The notes: generated from the letters alone by a model not told the origin. A DNA stretch of 20,701 nucleotides from Sulfurimonas sp. (GCA_027056465.1 JALUKS010000189.1:1-20701); one strand, 5' to 3'. Counted from the stretch's first letter, positions 1-8,894 are shown. Program-made: numbers and translations.

Positions 1-256
1 CAGAGATATTTGGAAGTTTAATAATGTTTCCATCTGCTTGTTGTACAACATTTCCTAGCTCTGCTAAATTGTCATCAATTTTTTGAGCATCTGTTAATCT
101 CTCTGGGAATTTAGAGATAACTCTAGCTGCTAGTGAAATATCACTACTTACTACATCTATTCCAGCAGCCTTAGTAAAAGCATTTACGATAGGTAATAAC
201 GAATATGTTGCTAAAGCAGGTGCTTCATCAATTTTAGTCCAAATAATTTTTGACAT
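1..256 (-). CDS. icd: NADP-dependent isocitrate dehydrogenase, monomeric type (5' part, cut by window edge)
   Basis: The enzyme converts isocitrate to 2-oxoglutarate with NADP (or the reverse in a reductive TCA cycle) in the cytoplasm. Only the first 85 codons are inside the window. The N-terminus reads MSKIIWTKIDEAPALATYSL, followed by LPIVNAFTKAAGIDV, DISLAARVISKFPE and NIIKLPNISA. This is the characteristic start of the monomeric (about 740 aa) IDH family, not of the short dimeric family. The start at 254-256 is preceded by an AAGGA ribosome site about 7 nt upstream. The 133-nt gap to mltG carries a perfect dyad (327-353) that may be regulatory. Aconitase, the preceding enzyme of the pathway, is encoded at 8895-11480. 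The family assignment rests on my memory of the conserved N-terminus; the catalytic part lies outside the window. Confidence 0.93.
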   Translation of the reverse strand, partial: MSKIIWTKIDEAPALATYSLLPIVNAFTKAAGIDVVSSDISLAARVISKFPERLTDAQKIDDNLAELGNVVQQADGNIIKLPNIS

Positions 257-326
257 ATAATTGTCCTTGTGAATAATATTTTTATCTCATGAGTCATTAA
301 CTTCATGGAATTTACAAATTCAATAG

Positions 327-353
327 TAACACAACTATACCAACATTGTGTTA
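327..353. repeat. Perfect 8-bp inverted repeat between mltG and icd
   Basis: TAACACAA at 327-334 and TTGTGTTA at 346-353 are perfect reverse complements separated by 11 nt. The element lies about 70-100 nt upstream of the icd start and about 40 nt beyond the mltG stop. On the minus strand it is not followed by a T-run, so it is not a standard terminator for mltG. On the plus strand it is followed by A-residues. An operator for icd or an mRNA-end hairpin are both possible. Confidence 0.45.
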
Positions 354-389
354 GCTTTGAAAAAAAACTCTTTTAATTTTTTATTTGTT

Positions 390-1334
390 TCATTTTGTAG
401 CATCTCTTATATTGTGTAAATGAGTAGAATAGTTACATGAGAAATTATGAACTCCATGATGATTTTTCATAAAATAGAGGTATTTTGTTTTTGCTGGAAA
501 GATAGCAGCTTTAATAGCATAAAAACTTACATTACATACAGCAACAGGTGGGATACCTTTATGGAGATAAGTATTAAAAAGAGATTTATCATGTCTAATT
601 CGATAAGGAGTGATTTTTATATGGGAGTATTTTCCATAATTCAGACTCCCATCCATCTGTAACTTCATACCTTTTCTTATTCTATTATAAATAACAGAGC
701 TAACTATTGGCATCTCCTCTCTATTGGCTGACTCTTTTTGAATTATTGAGGCAATTGCTACATATTGAAACCATTTTTTCTGATTATAAGTACCGAAAAT
801 TTTTAGAGAGAGGACTTGCATTTTTTTGTGTGATACTTTAAGTAGTAGATGAATAAGCTCTCTCTCTGTTATTCCTATAGGCATTTTATAGGTATCGGGA
901 ACAAAAGCACCCTCTTCAACAGGTGATTGTCTTACATATTCTCTTTCGAGCTTTTTACTATCTAACTTTAAATTTAATGCAAGTTGTCGTAAAAATATAT
1001 AGCTTGTCTCACCTGGAATAAGTGTTATAGATTGTAATGCTGCTTTTGCCCTAGTAAGTTTATATAAAAAATCTGCTTTTGTATTGTATGTAGTTCCCAT
1101 ATTCACCCATCCACTTTGAGGTAAACCGATAAAACGCAACAGAAGTGAATCAACTCTACTAACATCATAGTTTTTAGCCTGCATTTGTGCTATAATTTGA
1201 TTAATAGATCCCTTTTGAATATAGAGTACTTGAGGTGTTTGAATTGGCTTAGTTAGGTAGTAGATGAACGATAACATAATTATTAGTAGTATTTCTAAAA
1301 TGTATTTTAGTATTGTCAGCTTTTTTATTTTCAT
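390..1334 (-). CDS. mltG: Endolytic murein transglycosylase MltG (YceG-like)
   Basis: MltG is an inner-membrane lytic transglycosylase that cuts nascent glycan strands and so sets their length. The 314-aa protein has a short basic N-terminus, one membrane segment at about residues 9-28, and a periplasmic domain. Family landmarks are present: FVPDTYKMP (about 144-152), the catalytic-region motif ASIIQKES with the predicted catalytic Glu201, the LQMDGSLNYG segment (about 225-234), and FNTYLHKGIPPVAVCN (about 253-268), equivalent to the YNTY-GLPPxPICNP motif. Length is a little under the usual 330-345 aa. Starting at 1332-1334 keeps the membrane anchor; the next Met (residue 20) would destroy it. 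The ribosome site is weak. The first 71 bases overlap the divergent AsmA-like gene, so each promoter must lie within or beyond the other reading frame. Confidence 0.9.
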   Translation of the reverse strand: MKIKKLTILKYILEILLIIMLSFIYYLTKPIQTPQVLYIQKGSINQIIAQMQAKNYDVSRVDSLLLRFIGLPQSGWVNMGTTYNTKADFLYKLTRAKAALQSITLIPGETSYIFLRQLALNLKLDSKKLEREYVRQSPVEEGAFVPDTYKMPIGITERELIHLLLKVSHKKMQVLSLKIFGTYNQKKWFQYVAIASIIQKESANREEMPIVSSVIYNRIRKGMKLQMDGSLNYGKYSHIKITPYRIRHDKSLFNTYLHKGIPPVAVCNVSFYAIKAAIFPAKTKYLYFMKNHHGVHNFSCNYSTHLHNIRDATK

Positions 1335-4300
1335 ATTTATAGTAGTATCCAGTTTTTTTATTCTACTTCAAAACGGTCTCTTTATAAAAGAGTTTACAGT
1401 TTCAAATATTCATATAAAGCAATTATACATAAAATGGAATGAAAAGATAGATGTTTCCATCGCAGAAATTGATATTAGTGAAAAAAAGAACTCCACAACA
1501 AATACATTTGACACTTCCAAAATAAATAAATATTTCACCTCTTTCTCTGCAACAAAAGAGTGGTTTAACTCATTTGTTGTTGAAAAGATTAGATATAGAG
1601 ATATAGAAGGCACATTTACATATAAAATAGGAGAGAGCGGATTCTTTAAAGCACACTCTTCAACTCTTTCCCTCGATACAACGCTTGACTTAAGTCCACA
1701 AAGTATTCAGCTTACTATAAATAGTTTTAAAGACATTAAACGCAGGATAAATATTAATGGCACTTTTTATTTTGATACACGAACACAAATTATTTGTAGT
1801 AATTTATATGCTAAACTCTCAGATGTTGCTGACTTTACTATATATACTGTCATTGGGAAAAAACAACTTTTTTACAGACTTAAAAGCAATAAAAAAATAA
1901 GAAATTTAGAATATCTAATTAATCTTGCACATTTACCAAATGGTGTAAGATACTGGGCTTACAATGCTATTAAAATGTCTTATGCGACTCTTGAAGATAT
2001 TACTGGCCACATAAAATATGATGACATAAAGCATGCATATAAAGATATACATGTCCAAGCCACTCTATATGATGCTACATATAAATATAATAAAAATTTA
2101 GATGCCATTCATGCTAAAAGAATAAAATTAGAATTTAAAAAAGGGCTCTTCTACATACGTCCTAAAGAGGCTTATTCCTATGGTATGTATCTCGACAACA
2201 GCTGGGTACTTATAGACTTCATTGCTAAAAAAGAGGTTATGCTTACTATATCATTACTTTTTGATGCAGAGCTCAATAAATCCGTCCTTAAAATATTAGA
2301 TGCCTATAAAATTAAACTCCCTTTTTTACAGAACAGTGGAAAAGTTACAACAGATTTAAAAATAGAAGTAGGTCTTAAGAGTATATCTGTTGGAGCAAAA
2401 GGAAAATTTCATACAAAAAATTCTAACTTTAACTACCTTGGATTAAATATACATGTTGCTGATGCAACTATACTTTTAAACAATTATGATGTTACTATAA
2501 AAAATATGCATGCAAGCTATAAGGATATTGCTAATGCGACAGTAGATGTAGCTTATAATGCAAAGAGTGCCACGGGGAAGATAGATTTTTTCCTAGACAA
2601 AGTCTCTCTTCTTGGTATCACACGAAAAACCGATATAAAACCTTTACATGTTACATATAACATTCGCCCGCTACAAGACAGTATCAATGCAGAAAAGTCT
2701 CAGTGGAGCTATCATGGACATACTATTGCGCTTGACACAATAGAGCTTCCTTTTAATCTTAATACACTCAATATCACGATTCCCGCAACTCTAATAACCA
2801 TGAAGAATATTGGAAATGCTCTTATCTCTGGAAGAATAAATATAAAAACATTTTTTAGTGACATAGATATTGATCTGCTTAATTTTAAGTATGATGGATT
2901 CAAGGCATCACAATCAAATACACCACTGCATCTACACTATAAAAATAAATTAGAAATCACTTCTGATAGTTCTATTTACTTCAATGCTAGTGGATCAAAA
3001 TATAAGCTAGATAAATTTTTCCTTTCAATAGATAAAAATCAGCTTTACCTCAAACATACCCTTGTACATATTGGGAAATATATACAGGCGAAAATTTATG
3101 CAAAGTTGAATATACATACTAACAAATCAAATATAAGCTTAAACGACTTTACACTTACTGATCCAAACACAAACAGACTTCTCTATAAAAAAAATAAGAT
3201 TCTTCTCTCTTCTGTCGTTATTAACGATAAGATTAAAATCTCTTCAAAAGAGTTAGAAGCCAATTTTGTTTCACAAAGGACAGGATGGAGACTGAAACTC
3301 AATGCAATAGAACATATTTCAAAAAACTCTAAACTCTTAAAAGAGCTTCATATAACAGAAGGAAAATTTACTCTTTTTAAAAATAAAAACGACAAATACA
3401 CTCGTTTTAAAGCAAAACTCAAATACCCCTACAAGATTTTACTCAAAGATAAAAAGCCTACAGATAATTATTCTATTAAGGGAAAAATATATAAAGAAAA
3501 AGTCTATATGAACATAAACAATAAACTCTACTTTACAATCAAAGATGATATTCAACTTAAGCTAAGCAATAGCCCTGTAAATATTAATGCCCTCTTAGAT
3601 GCTGTTGCAAATTTTACTCAAAAACAAGAGCATAATGATAAGCTACTTAATATAAATATTGAAGGAAAAGACTCTTATCTTTATATCTCTAAAGATAGAC
3701 GAATTCTCTACGATACTCTTAATGTTCAATTTTTCAACAAAATTCTTACTGCACAATTACATCATGCTAAAGGAGATTCAGGTCTTAAACTAGAAGAAAA
3801 TCGATTTCATCTTTATGGTAAAGATTTTAATGATAAATTTATGAATCAACTTTTCTCATTCTCTGAGTTCTCAAAAGGCTCTTTAGATTTTTCATTTGAT
3901 GGTACGCTTAAAGAATATAATGGAGTAATCTATGTAAAAGATACAACTATAAAAGACTATGTAATTTTAAATAATATGCTTGCATTCATCAATACAATTC
4001 CTTCACTTGTAACATTTAACATACCTGGTTACAATAAAAATGGAGTCTATGTGAAACAAGCTTTTATTCATTTCTCATCTAAGAAAAATATCTTGGATAT
4101 TAAAGACATTTATCTTGATTCTAAAGAGATGAAGATTACAGGAAAAGGAACTGCAGACTTAAACCAAAAGAAGATGGATATAAAACTGAGTCTTAAATCA
4201 GATTTAGGAAGTGACCTAGCAAAAGTACCAGTACTAGGCTATGTTATACTTGGGAAAGATACTATCTCTACAACAGTGAGAATACATGGAGATATGGAGG

Positions 4301-4425
4301 ATCCAAAAGTAACGTCTTTACTAGCCAAGGATATTATAATTGCTCCAATAAACATCATAAAAAGAACTCTTTTACTTCCTTATAAATATATTCATGAAGC
4401 ACTAGATAACAACACTAGTAACTAA
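1264..4425 (+). CDS. Large AsmA/YhdP-like (DUF3971-type) envelope protein
   Basis: This 1053-aa protein has an N-terminal membrane segment at about residues 14-36 and a long periplasmic part rich in alternating beta-strand pattern. The C-terminal region (about 930-1030) is typical of AsmA-like C-terminal domains: a strand-rich stretch with MKITGKGTADLNQKKMDIKL, then GSDLAKVPVLGYVILGKD, then a VRIHGDMEDPKV segment. YhdP, TamB and YdbH relatives form hydrophobic grooves thought to move phospholipid between the membranes; that role is inferred here. The 1264 start has a modest ribosome site (TTAGG about 6 nt upstream). ATG 1300 is an alternative that would still keep the membrane segment. Either start overlaps mltG head-to-head. 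The gene ends 3 nt before the stop of the convergent permease gene, leaving no room for a dedicated terminator. Confidence 0.8.
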   Translation: MNDNIIISSISKMYFSIVSFFIFIFIVVSSFFILLQNGLFIKEFTVSNIHIKQLYIKWNEKIDVSIAEIDISEKKNSTTNTFDTSKINKYFTSFSATKEWFNSFVVEKIRYRDIEGTFTYKIGESGFFKAHSSTLSLDTTLDLSPQSIQLTINSFKDIKRRININGTFYFDTRTQIICSNLYAKLSDVADFTIYTVIGKKQLFYRLKSNKKIRNLEYLINLAHLPNGVRYWAYNAIKMSYATLEDITGHIKYDDIKHAYKDIHVQATLYDATYKYNKNLDAIHAKRIKLEFKKGLFYIRPKEAYSYGMYLDNSWVLIDFIAKKEVMLTISLLFDAELNKSVLKILDAYKIKLPFLQNSGKVTTDLKIEVGLKSISVGAKGKFHTKNSNFNYLGLNIHVADATILLNNYDVTIKNMHASYKDIANATVDVAYNAKSATGKIDFFLDKVSLLGITRKTDIKPLHVTYNIRPLQDSINAEKSQWSYHGHTIALDTIELPFNLNTLNITIPATLITMKNIGNALISGRINIKTFFSDIDIDLLNFKYDGFKASQSNTPLHLHYKNKLEITSDSSIYFNASGSKYKLDKFFLSIDKNQLYLKHTLVHIGKYIQAKIYAKLNIHTNKSNISLNDFTLTDPNTNRLLYKKNKILLSSVVINDKIKISSKELEANFVSQRTGWRLKLNAIEHISKNSKLLKELHITEGKFTLFKNKNDKYTRFKAKLKYPYKILLKDKKPTDNYSIKGKIYKEKVYMNINNKLYFTIKDDIQLKLSNSPVNINALLDAVANFTQKQEHNDKLLNINIEGKDSYLYISKDRRILYDTLNVQFFNKILTAQLHHAKGDSGLKLEENRFHLYGKDFNDKFMNQLFSFSEFSKGSLDFSFDGTLKEYNGVIYVKDTTIKDYVILNNMLAFINTIPSLVTFNIPGYNKNGVYVKQAFIHFSSKKNILDIKDIYLDSKEMKITGKGTADLNQKKMDIKLSLKSDLGSDLAKVPVLGYVILGKDTISTTVRIHGDMEDPKVTSLLAKDIIIAPINIIKRTLLLPYKYIHEALDNNTSN

Positions 4426-4428
4426 GTT

Positions 4429-5631
4429 TTACTCGTTTCTTAACACTGTTAAAATATCTACCTCACTCGCTTTTTTCGCTGGATAATAGGAAGAACCTAC
4501 GACAATGCTAAAAGCACCCACTACAATAAGAGTAAAGTCTGTTAAGCTAAGATCTAACGGCAGAGTAGAAGTAGGATAAACATCTTTTGGAAGAGATATA
4601 ATATCAAAACTACTTAAAACCCAAATACCGCTCAATCCTAAAAACACTCCAGCAGCTATGCCACTAATACCGATAATTATACCAAGATATAAAAAAACTT
4701 TTTTAATCTCAATACTCGTAGCACCAAGCGAAAGAAGTAGTGCTATTTCTGCACGACGATTCATAACAGTCATCAATAGTGAAGAGATTATATTAATAGC
4801 AGCGATAAGAATTATAAGCATTAAAACGATAAAAAGAGAAGTTTTTTCCATCTCCATAGCTGCAAAAAAGTTCAAGTTGTCTTCCCACCAACCTTTCACA
4901 AGAACACTCTCAGGAAGTGCTGCTTTAAGCTTTGCAATATCAACTCGAGGATTTTTTGAGTAGACATGTATACCATCATACATATTTGCAGGTATATGCA
5001 TTATTGTTTGCATAGCAGTGAGTGTTGTGTAACTATAAGCCTTATCGTAAGCAGAGAGACCTGAGTCAAAAATTGACTTTATCTTAAATCGTTTTAACTT
5101 TGGTGCAATAGTAAGTCCACCAGGTTCTACATTTGTAAAGATATACATCAGTTTATCATCCTTAAAGACATTAAATTCTTCTTTAAGACTTTTTCCTATA
5201 ATAACATCGAACTTTTTAAACTTAATATCTTGTATAGCTTTTGCTAAGACACTATTTACTTTTGCTTCATCTTCAAAATTTACTCCAAAGAGATAGCCAC
5301 CCTCAAGTTGCGATCCACTTTTAATCATAATAGAAGACTGTACATAAGGGCTAAATCTAAGTGTAGGAAATTTTGTTTCTAAATCTATAAGTAAATCTGT
5401 TTTGACTGCACCATAAAAACGAGGAACTATAGTAAGAGGATAGTTCATTGTAGTTAGTTTATTCTTAAACTCTTTATCAAAACCATTCATAAGTGCCATA
5501 GCTATAAGAAGTACCATAACCCCAAGAGTAATACCTAAAAATGCGAGTAGTGCCGATAAAAAGATAAAAGGCTGCTCTTTATCAAAACGCAGAAATCTTT
5601 TTACTAGATAGGGAATTATAGATGTTTTCAA
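4429..5631 (-). CDS. lolC/E: LolC/LolE-family lipoprotein-releasing ABC transporter permease
   Basis: This 400-aa inner-membrane permease has the LolC/E (FtsX/MacB-fold) architecture. A first membrane helix lies at about residues 22-48 (FIFLSALLAFLGITLGVMVL) and is followed by ALMNGFDKEFKNKL. A periplasmic domain covers about 60-260, and three C-terminal helices include the hallmark MNRRAEIALLLSLGATS. In E. coli LolC and LolE work with the ATPase LolD to pull lipoproteins from the inner membrane and hand them to LolA. Only one permease is present here, so it may work as a homodimer as in LolF-type systems, or the second subunit is elsewhere; no lolD lies in the window. Its ATG overlaps the secA stop by 4 nt (ATGA type), indicating translational coupling. 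lolA lies on the other side of secA, which supports the Lol assignment over a generic FtsX-like permease. Confidence 0.85.
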   Translation of the reverse strand: MKTSIIPYLVKRFLRFDKEQPFIFLSALLAFLGITLGVMVLLIAMALMNGFDKEFKNKLTTMNYPLTIVPRFYGAVKTDLLIDLETKFPTLRFSPYVQSSIMIKSGSQLEGGYLFGVNFEDEAKVNSVLAKAIQDIKFKKFDVIIGKSLKEEFNVFKDDKLMYIFTNVEPGGLTIAPKLKRFKIKSIFDSGLSAYDKAYSYTTLTAMQTIMHIPANMYDGIHVYSKNPRVDIAKLKAALPESVLVKGWWEDNLNFFAAMEMEKTSLFIVLMLIILIAAINIISSLLMTVMNRRAEIALLLSLGATSIEIKKVFLYLGIIIGISGIAAGVFLGLSGIWVLSSFDIISLPKDVYPTSTLPLDLSLTDFTLIVVGAFSIVVGSSYYPAKKASEVDILTVLRNE

Positions 5632-8198
5632 GAAGCAAAAACACCTTTTTTAGGTCCACTCTTTCCGCAGCAATGTTTATATTTTTTACCACTACCACAA
5701 GGACAAGGATCATTACGTGCAATTTTTTTCTCCGAAAACTCTTCTAGTTCTTCGTGGCTAAGTTGCATTTGTACCTCTTGCATCCTCTGCTCTTGTGCTA
5801 ATTGTTCGGCAACTAAAGCAGCCTCTTCTTCAGCATTTTCCATTTGAAACTGAATAACTTGTAGTGTCCTTATAGTGTTAAATTTGATCTCATCTATAAG
5901 CTCTGTAAAGAGATTAAAACTCTCTTTTTTATACTCTACTAAAGGGTCTTTTTGGTTATAGGCACGGAGACGGATACCTGTTTTCATACTATCCATAGCA
6001 TAGAGGTGATCTCGCCATGCATTATCTAACTCTTTAAGATAGAACTCTTTTTCAATCTCTGCTTGCATACCCTCTTCTAAAACACTCATCTTCTCATCAT
6101 AGTCACTCTTAACAAAGAGAATAATTTTTTCAAGAAGTTCTTCATACTCTAGTTTTTCTACTTCAGTCGTATCGAGTGCATAGTTTATATTTTCTAAAAG
6201 ATGCTCTTTAAGTACCTCAAGTTTAAACTCCTCTCTTACTCCACCATCAAATATATCTGAAATTTCAAGAAGATGTGCTATATATGCTTCTCTAATCTCA
6301 TTTATCTTTGTATCAATATCATACTCACTACTAAGAAGTTGATTTCTAAACTTATAAACAATCTTACGCTGTTCATTTGCTACATCATCGTACTCAACAA
6401 TCTGTTTACGACCCTCATAGTGCATATTTTCTACTTTTTTCTGCGCTTTTTCTACGGCACGAGTTACCATTTTAGACTCTATATATTCACCATCTTCAAC
6501 ACCTAAACGCTCCATAATAGACTTGATTTTATCTGAACCAAAAATACGAAGAAGACTATCTTCAAGTGAGAGGTAAAATTGTGTAGTTCCCGCATCGCCC
6601 TGACGACCAGAACGTCCACGAAGTTGATTATCTATACGTCTGTTTTCATGGCGTTCTGTACCTAAGATATAGAGACCACCTAAGGCACGAACATCATCAT
6701 TTACCTTTATATCAACACCACGACCCGCCATATTTGTAGCGATAGTCACCGCACCCTTCACACCAGCAGATTTGATAATCTCACCCTCTTGTGCATGGTT
6801 CTTTGCATTTAAAACAGTATGAACTATCTTCTCTTTCTTCAGAACTTCATGAAGGAGTTCAGATTTTTCAATACTTGCAGTACCAATAAGCACTGGTTGC
6901 CCAGTTTTGCTTAACTTTTTAATCGTTGCGATAACTGCTGCAAACTTCTCCTCTTCCGTTTTATAGATAAGGTCATTCAAATCTTCTCTTGCTATAGGAA
7001 TATTTGTAGGAATAGAGACAACATCAAGGTTATAAATCTGTGCAAACTCTGTTGCTTCAGTCTCTGCTGTTCCTGTCATACCTGCAAGTTTGTCATACAT
7101 TCTAAAGTAGTTTTGAAATGTAATGTCAGCTAAAGTCTGTGTCTCCTCTTTTATCTCAACACCCTCTTTGGCTTCAAGTGCTTGATGCAGACCATCGGAG
7201 AAACGACGTCCCTCACTGATACGACCTGTAAACTCATCAACTATCATCACTTCACCATCATGCACTACATAATCTACATCAATTTCAAAAATATAGTTTG
7301 ATTTCAGTGCTTGATCGAGAACATGAGAGAGTGAAGCATTCTCTAAACTAAAGAGATTTTCTACACCAAAAAGCTCTTCTGCTTTTGTATTCCCCTCTTC
7401 TGTTACGAGTATTATCTTATCTTTTTCATCTACACTGAAATGTTCATCTCTTATAAGTGCTTTAGCTACCTTATCTGCACGAACATAATCTTGCATATTA
7501 TGGTTAGTAGGACCAGATATAATAAGTGGTGTTCTCGCTTCATCAATAAGAATAGAATCCACTTCATCAACGATAACAAAGTTATGTTCACGTTGTGCCA
7601 TATTTTCTTTTGTATAGCTCATATTATCTCTAAGATAATCAAAACCAAACTCATTATTTGTTCCATAAGTAATATCTGCATCATAAGCAGCTTTTTTCTC
7701 AGCTGGATCGTTCATCGTTTCTAAAACTGTTTTTACACTATAGCCTAGAAAGTTATAGAGAGGGGTCATCTCATTTGCATCACGAGAAGCTAGATAATCA
7801 TTTACAGTAACTAAATGAACACCATTTCCTGTCATCGCATTAAGTGTAATAGCAAGTGTTGCAACAAGAGTTTTACCCTCTCCTGTCTTCATTTCAGCGA
7901 TACGTCCCTCATGAAGTGACATACCACCAATAAGCTGTACATCAAAATGACGCATTCCAAGAACACGCTTACTCGCCTCTCTAGTAATAGCAAAAGAGTC
8001 TAAAAGCACATCATCTAGCGTTTTACTCTCATCTTTTACTGAAGACCTAAGAGTCTCGAAAGATGATTGAAGCTCCTCATCACTCATCGGTTCATAAGTT
8101 GCTTCTAAACTATTTATCTGTGTTACACGTTTTTTATATTTTTTTAGCTCTCGGTCATTTGACGTTCCAAAAACCTTTCCCATAAATGATTGTAGCAT
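5628..8198 (-). CDS. secA: Preprotein translocase ATPase SecA
   Basis: SecA is the cytoplasmic/peripheral motor that pushes unfolded preproteins through SecYEG using ATP. The 856-aa protein is full length. Visible landmarks are Walker A in MKTGEGKTLVATL (GEGKT at 106-110), the preprotein-binding region entry TYGTNNEFGFDYLRDNM (about 178-193), Walker B DEVD (211-214) with SILIDEARTPLIISGP, the second helicase half with ATNMAGRGVDIK and RQGDAGTTQFYLSLED, and the C-terminal zinc motif CPCGSGKKYKHCCG (C832, C834, C843, C844). The zinc motif binds SecB or ribosomes in other bacteria. The start at 8196-8198 has an AAGG ribosome site about 8 nt upstream. The downstream Lol permease overlaps by 4 nt. 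A TATAAT-like -10 (8228-8233, minus strand) falls inside a perfect dyad at 8214-8239, which may control transcription. Confidence 0.98.
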   Translation of the reverse strand: MLQSFMGKVFGTSNDRELKKYKKRVTQINSLEATYEPMSDEELQSSFETLRSSVKDESKTLDDVLLDSFAITREASKRVLGMRHFDVQLIGGMSLHEGRIAEMKTGEGKTLVATLAITLNAMTGNGVHLVTVNDYLASRDANEMTPLYNFLGYSVKTVLETMNDPAEKKAAYDADITYGTNNEFGFDYLRDNMSYTKENMAQREHNFVIVDEVDSILIDEARTPLIISGPTNHNMQDYVRADKVAKALIRDEHFSVDEKDKIILVTEEGNTKAEELFGVENLFSLENASLSHVLDQALKSNYIFEIDVDYVVHDGEVMIVDEFTGRISEGRRFSDGLHQALEAKEGVEIKEETQTLADITFQNYFRMYDKLAGMTGTAETEATEFAQIYNLDVVSIPTNIPIAREDLNDLIYKTEEEKFAAVIATIKKLSKTGQPVLIGTASIEKSELLHEVLKKEKIVHTVLNAKNHAQEGEIIKSAGVKGAVTIATNMAGRGVDIKVNDDVRALGGLYILGTERHENRRIDNQLRGRSGRQGDAGTTQFYLSLEDSLLRIFGSDKIKSIMERLGVEDGEYIESKMVTRAVEKAQKKVENMHYEGRKQIVEYDDVANEQRKIVYKFRNQLLSSEYDIDTKINEIREAYIAHLLEISDIFDGGVREEFKLEVLKEHLLENINYALDTTEVEKLEYEELLEKIILFVKSDYDEKMSVLEEGMQAEIEKEFYLKELDNAWRDHLYAMDSMKTGIRLRAYNQKDPLVEYKKESFNLFTELIDEIKFNTIRTLQVIQFQMENAEEEAALVAEQLAQEQRMQEVQMQLSHEELEEFSEKKIARNDPCPCGSGKKYKHCCGKSGPKKGVFAS

Positions 8199-8213
8199 TA
8201 TCGCCCTTGTCCA

Positions 8214-8239
8214 TTACTATATAGTTTATTATATAGTAA
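8214..8239. promoter_or_regulatory. Perfect 10-bp inverted repeat overlapping the probable secA promoter
   Basis: TTACTATATA (8214-8223) and TATATAGTAA (8230-8239) are perfect reverse complements around a 6-nt spacer. The minus-strand sequence TATAAT at 8228-8233 lies inside it and is a reasonable -10 box for secA, with a weak ATGACA -35 at 8249-8254 (15-nt spacing). The dyad could be an operator for a homodimeric regulator. If transcription starts further upstream it would instead form a hairpin in the secA leader. Confidence 0.45.
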
Positions 8240-8301
8240 CTATGAAATTGTCATTATTTTAGCATATATTACCTAATAAGAAGTATAAATGAATAATTTG
8301 A

Positions 8302-8307
8302 TATACT
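8302..8307 (+). promoter_or_regulatory. Probable -10 box for lolA
   Basis: TATACT at 8302-8307, preceded by a T/A-rich tract, lies 26 nt upstream of the lolA ATG and is the best -10 candidate in the secA-lolA gap. No convincing -35 is visible, which is usual for Campylobacterota vegetative promoters. Confidence 0.4.
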
Positions 8308-8333
8308 TTTAAGAAAATTACAAAAGGATAATT

Positions 8334-8849
8334 ATGAAAAATATATTTTTACTTCTTCTAGCAGTTGCACTTAACGGTGCTGGTCTTCAAAATATTCACT
8401 CATTTGAAGCAGATTTTACACAGAGTATTACAAATGATAAGAACAGTACACTTACTTATAGAGGACATGTACAAGCTTCTAAACCACAGTTAGCTCTTTG
8501 GCACTACATTTCTCCAGTTGAAAAGAGTATCTATATATCAAATGGAAAAGCTACTGTTGTAGAACCAGATCTTGAACAGGCTTACATACAAGATATTAAT
8601 CGTAATTTTGATTTTTTTCATCTTATTAAAAATGCAAAGAAGGTAGGGAAAAATAGTTTTGTTGCAAAATTTCAAGATACCAAATATATCCTTAAAATTA
8701 TAGACAATAAACTTATCTCTATATCTTACAAAGATGAGCTTGAAAATAGTGTTGTGATTATATTTACTAAACAGAGAGAAAATAAAATCTATAAGAGAAG
8801 TGAGTTTACACCTATTATACCTATTGATTATGATATTGTTAGGGGATAA
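8334..8849 (+). CDS. lolA: Outer-membrane lipoprotein carrier LolA
   Basis: LolA is the periplasmic chaperone that carries lipoproteins from the Lol ABC transporter to the outer membrane. The 171-aa product starts with a signal-peptide-like segment (MKNIFLLLLAVALNGAG), followed by the family pattern IHSFEADFTQSITN and, in the LolA fold, RGHVQASKPQLALWHYISP (about 44-62). This corresponds to the G-x-W-x-Y-x-x-P type core of LolA proteins. It is slightly shorter than E. coli LolA. The ATG has a strong ribosome site (AAAAGGA, about 6 nt upstream). It is divergent from secA and near the LolC/E-type permease, a layout I recall from Campylobacter genomes. No LolB is seen, consistent with what is known for this phylum. 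An inverted repeat at 8855-8883 follows the stop. Confidence 0.9.
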   Translation: MKNIFLLLLAVALNGAGLQNIHSFEADFTQSITNDKNSTLTYRGHVQASKPQLALWHYISPVEKSIYISNGKATVVEPDLEQAYIQDINRNFDFFHLIKNAKKVGKNSFVAKFQDTKYILKIIDNKLISISYKDELENSVVIIFTKQRENKIYKRSEFTPIIPIDYDIVRG

Positions 8850-8850
8850 A

Positions 8851-8883
8851 AAGATAGATAATACACAATTTGCGTATTATCTA
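8851..8883 (-). terminator. Hairpin between convergent lolA and acnB, probable acnB terminator
   Basis: TAGATAATAC (8855-8864) and GTATTATCTA (8874-8883) form a perfect 10-bp stem with a 9-nt loop. On the minus strand the stem is followed by TCTTTTT, so it fits an intrinsic terminator for acnB, whose stop is 12 nt away. On the plus strand it can still form at the end of the lolA mRNA, but no T-run follows there. The stem is AT-rich, so strength is uncertain. Confidence 0.6.
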
Positions 8884-8894
8884 TAAAGATTTGA

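Noticed and set aside
447..662. Plus-strand ORF of 71 codons inside mltG
   Set aside because: It is antisense to a clear mltG frame, has no ribosome site and a composition typical of a shadow frame.
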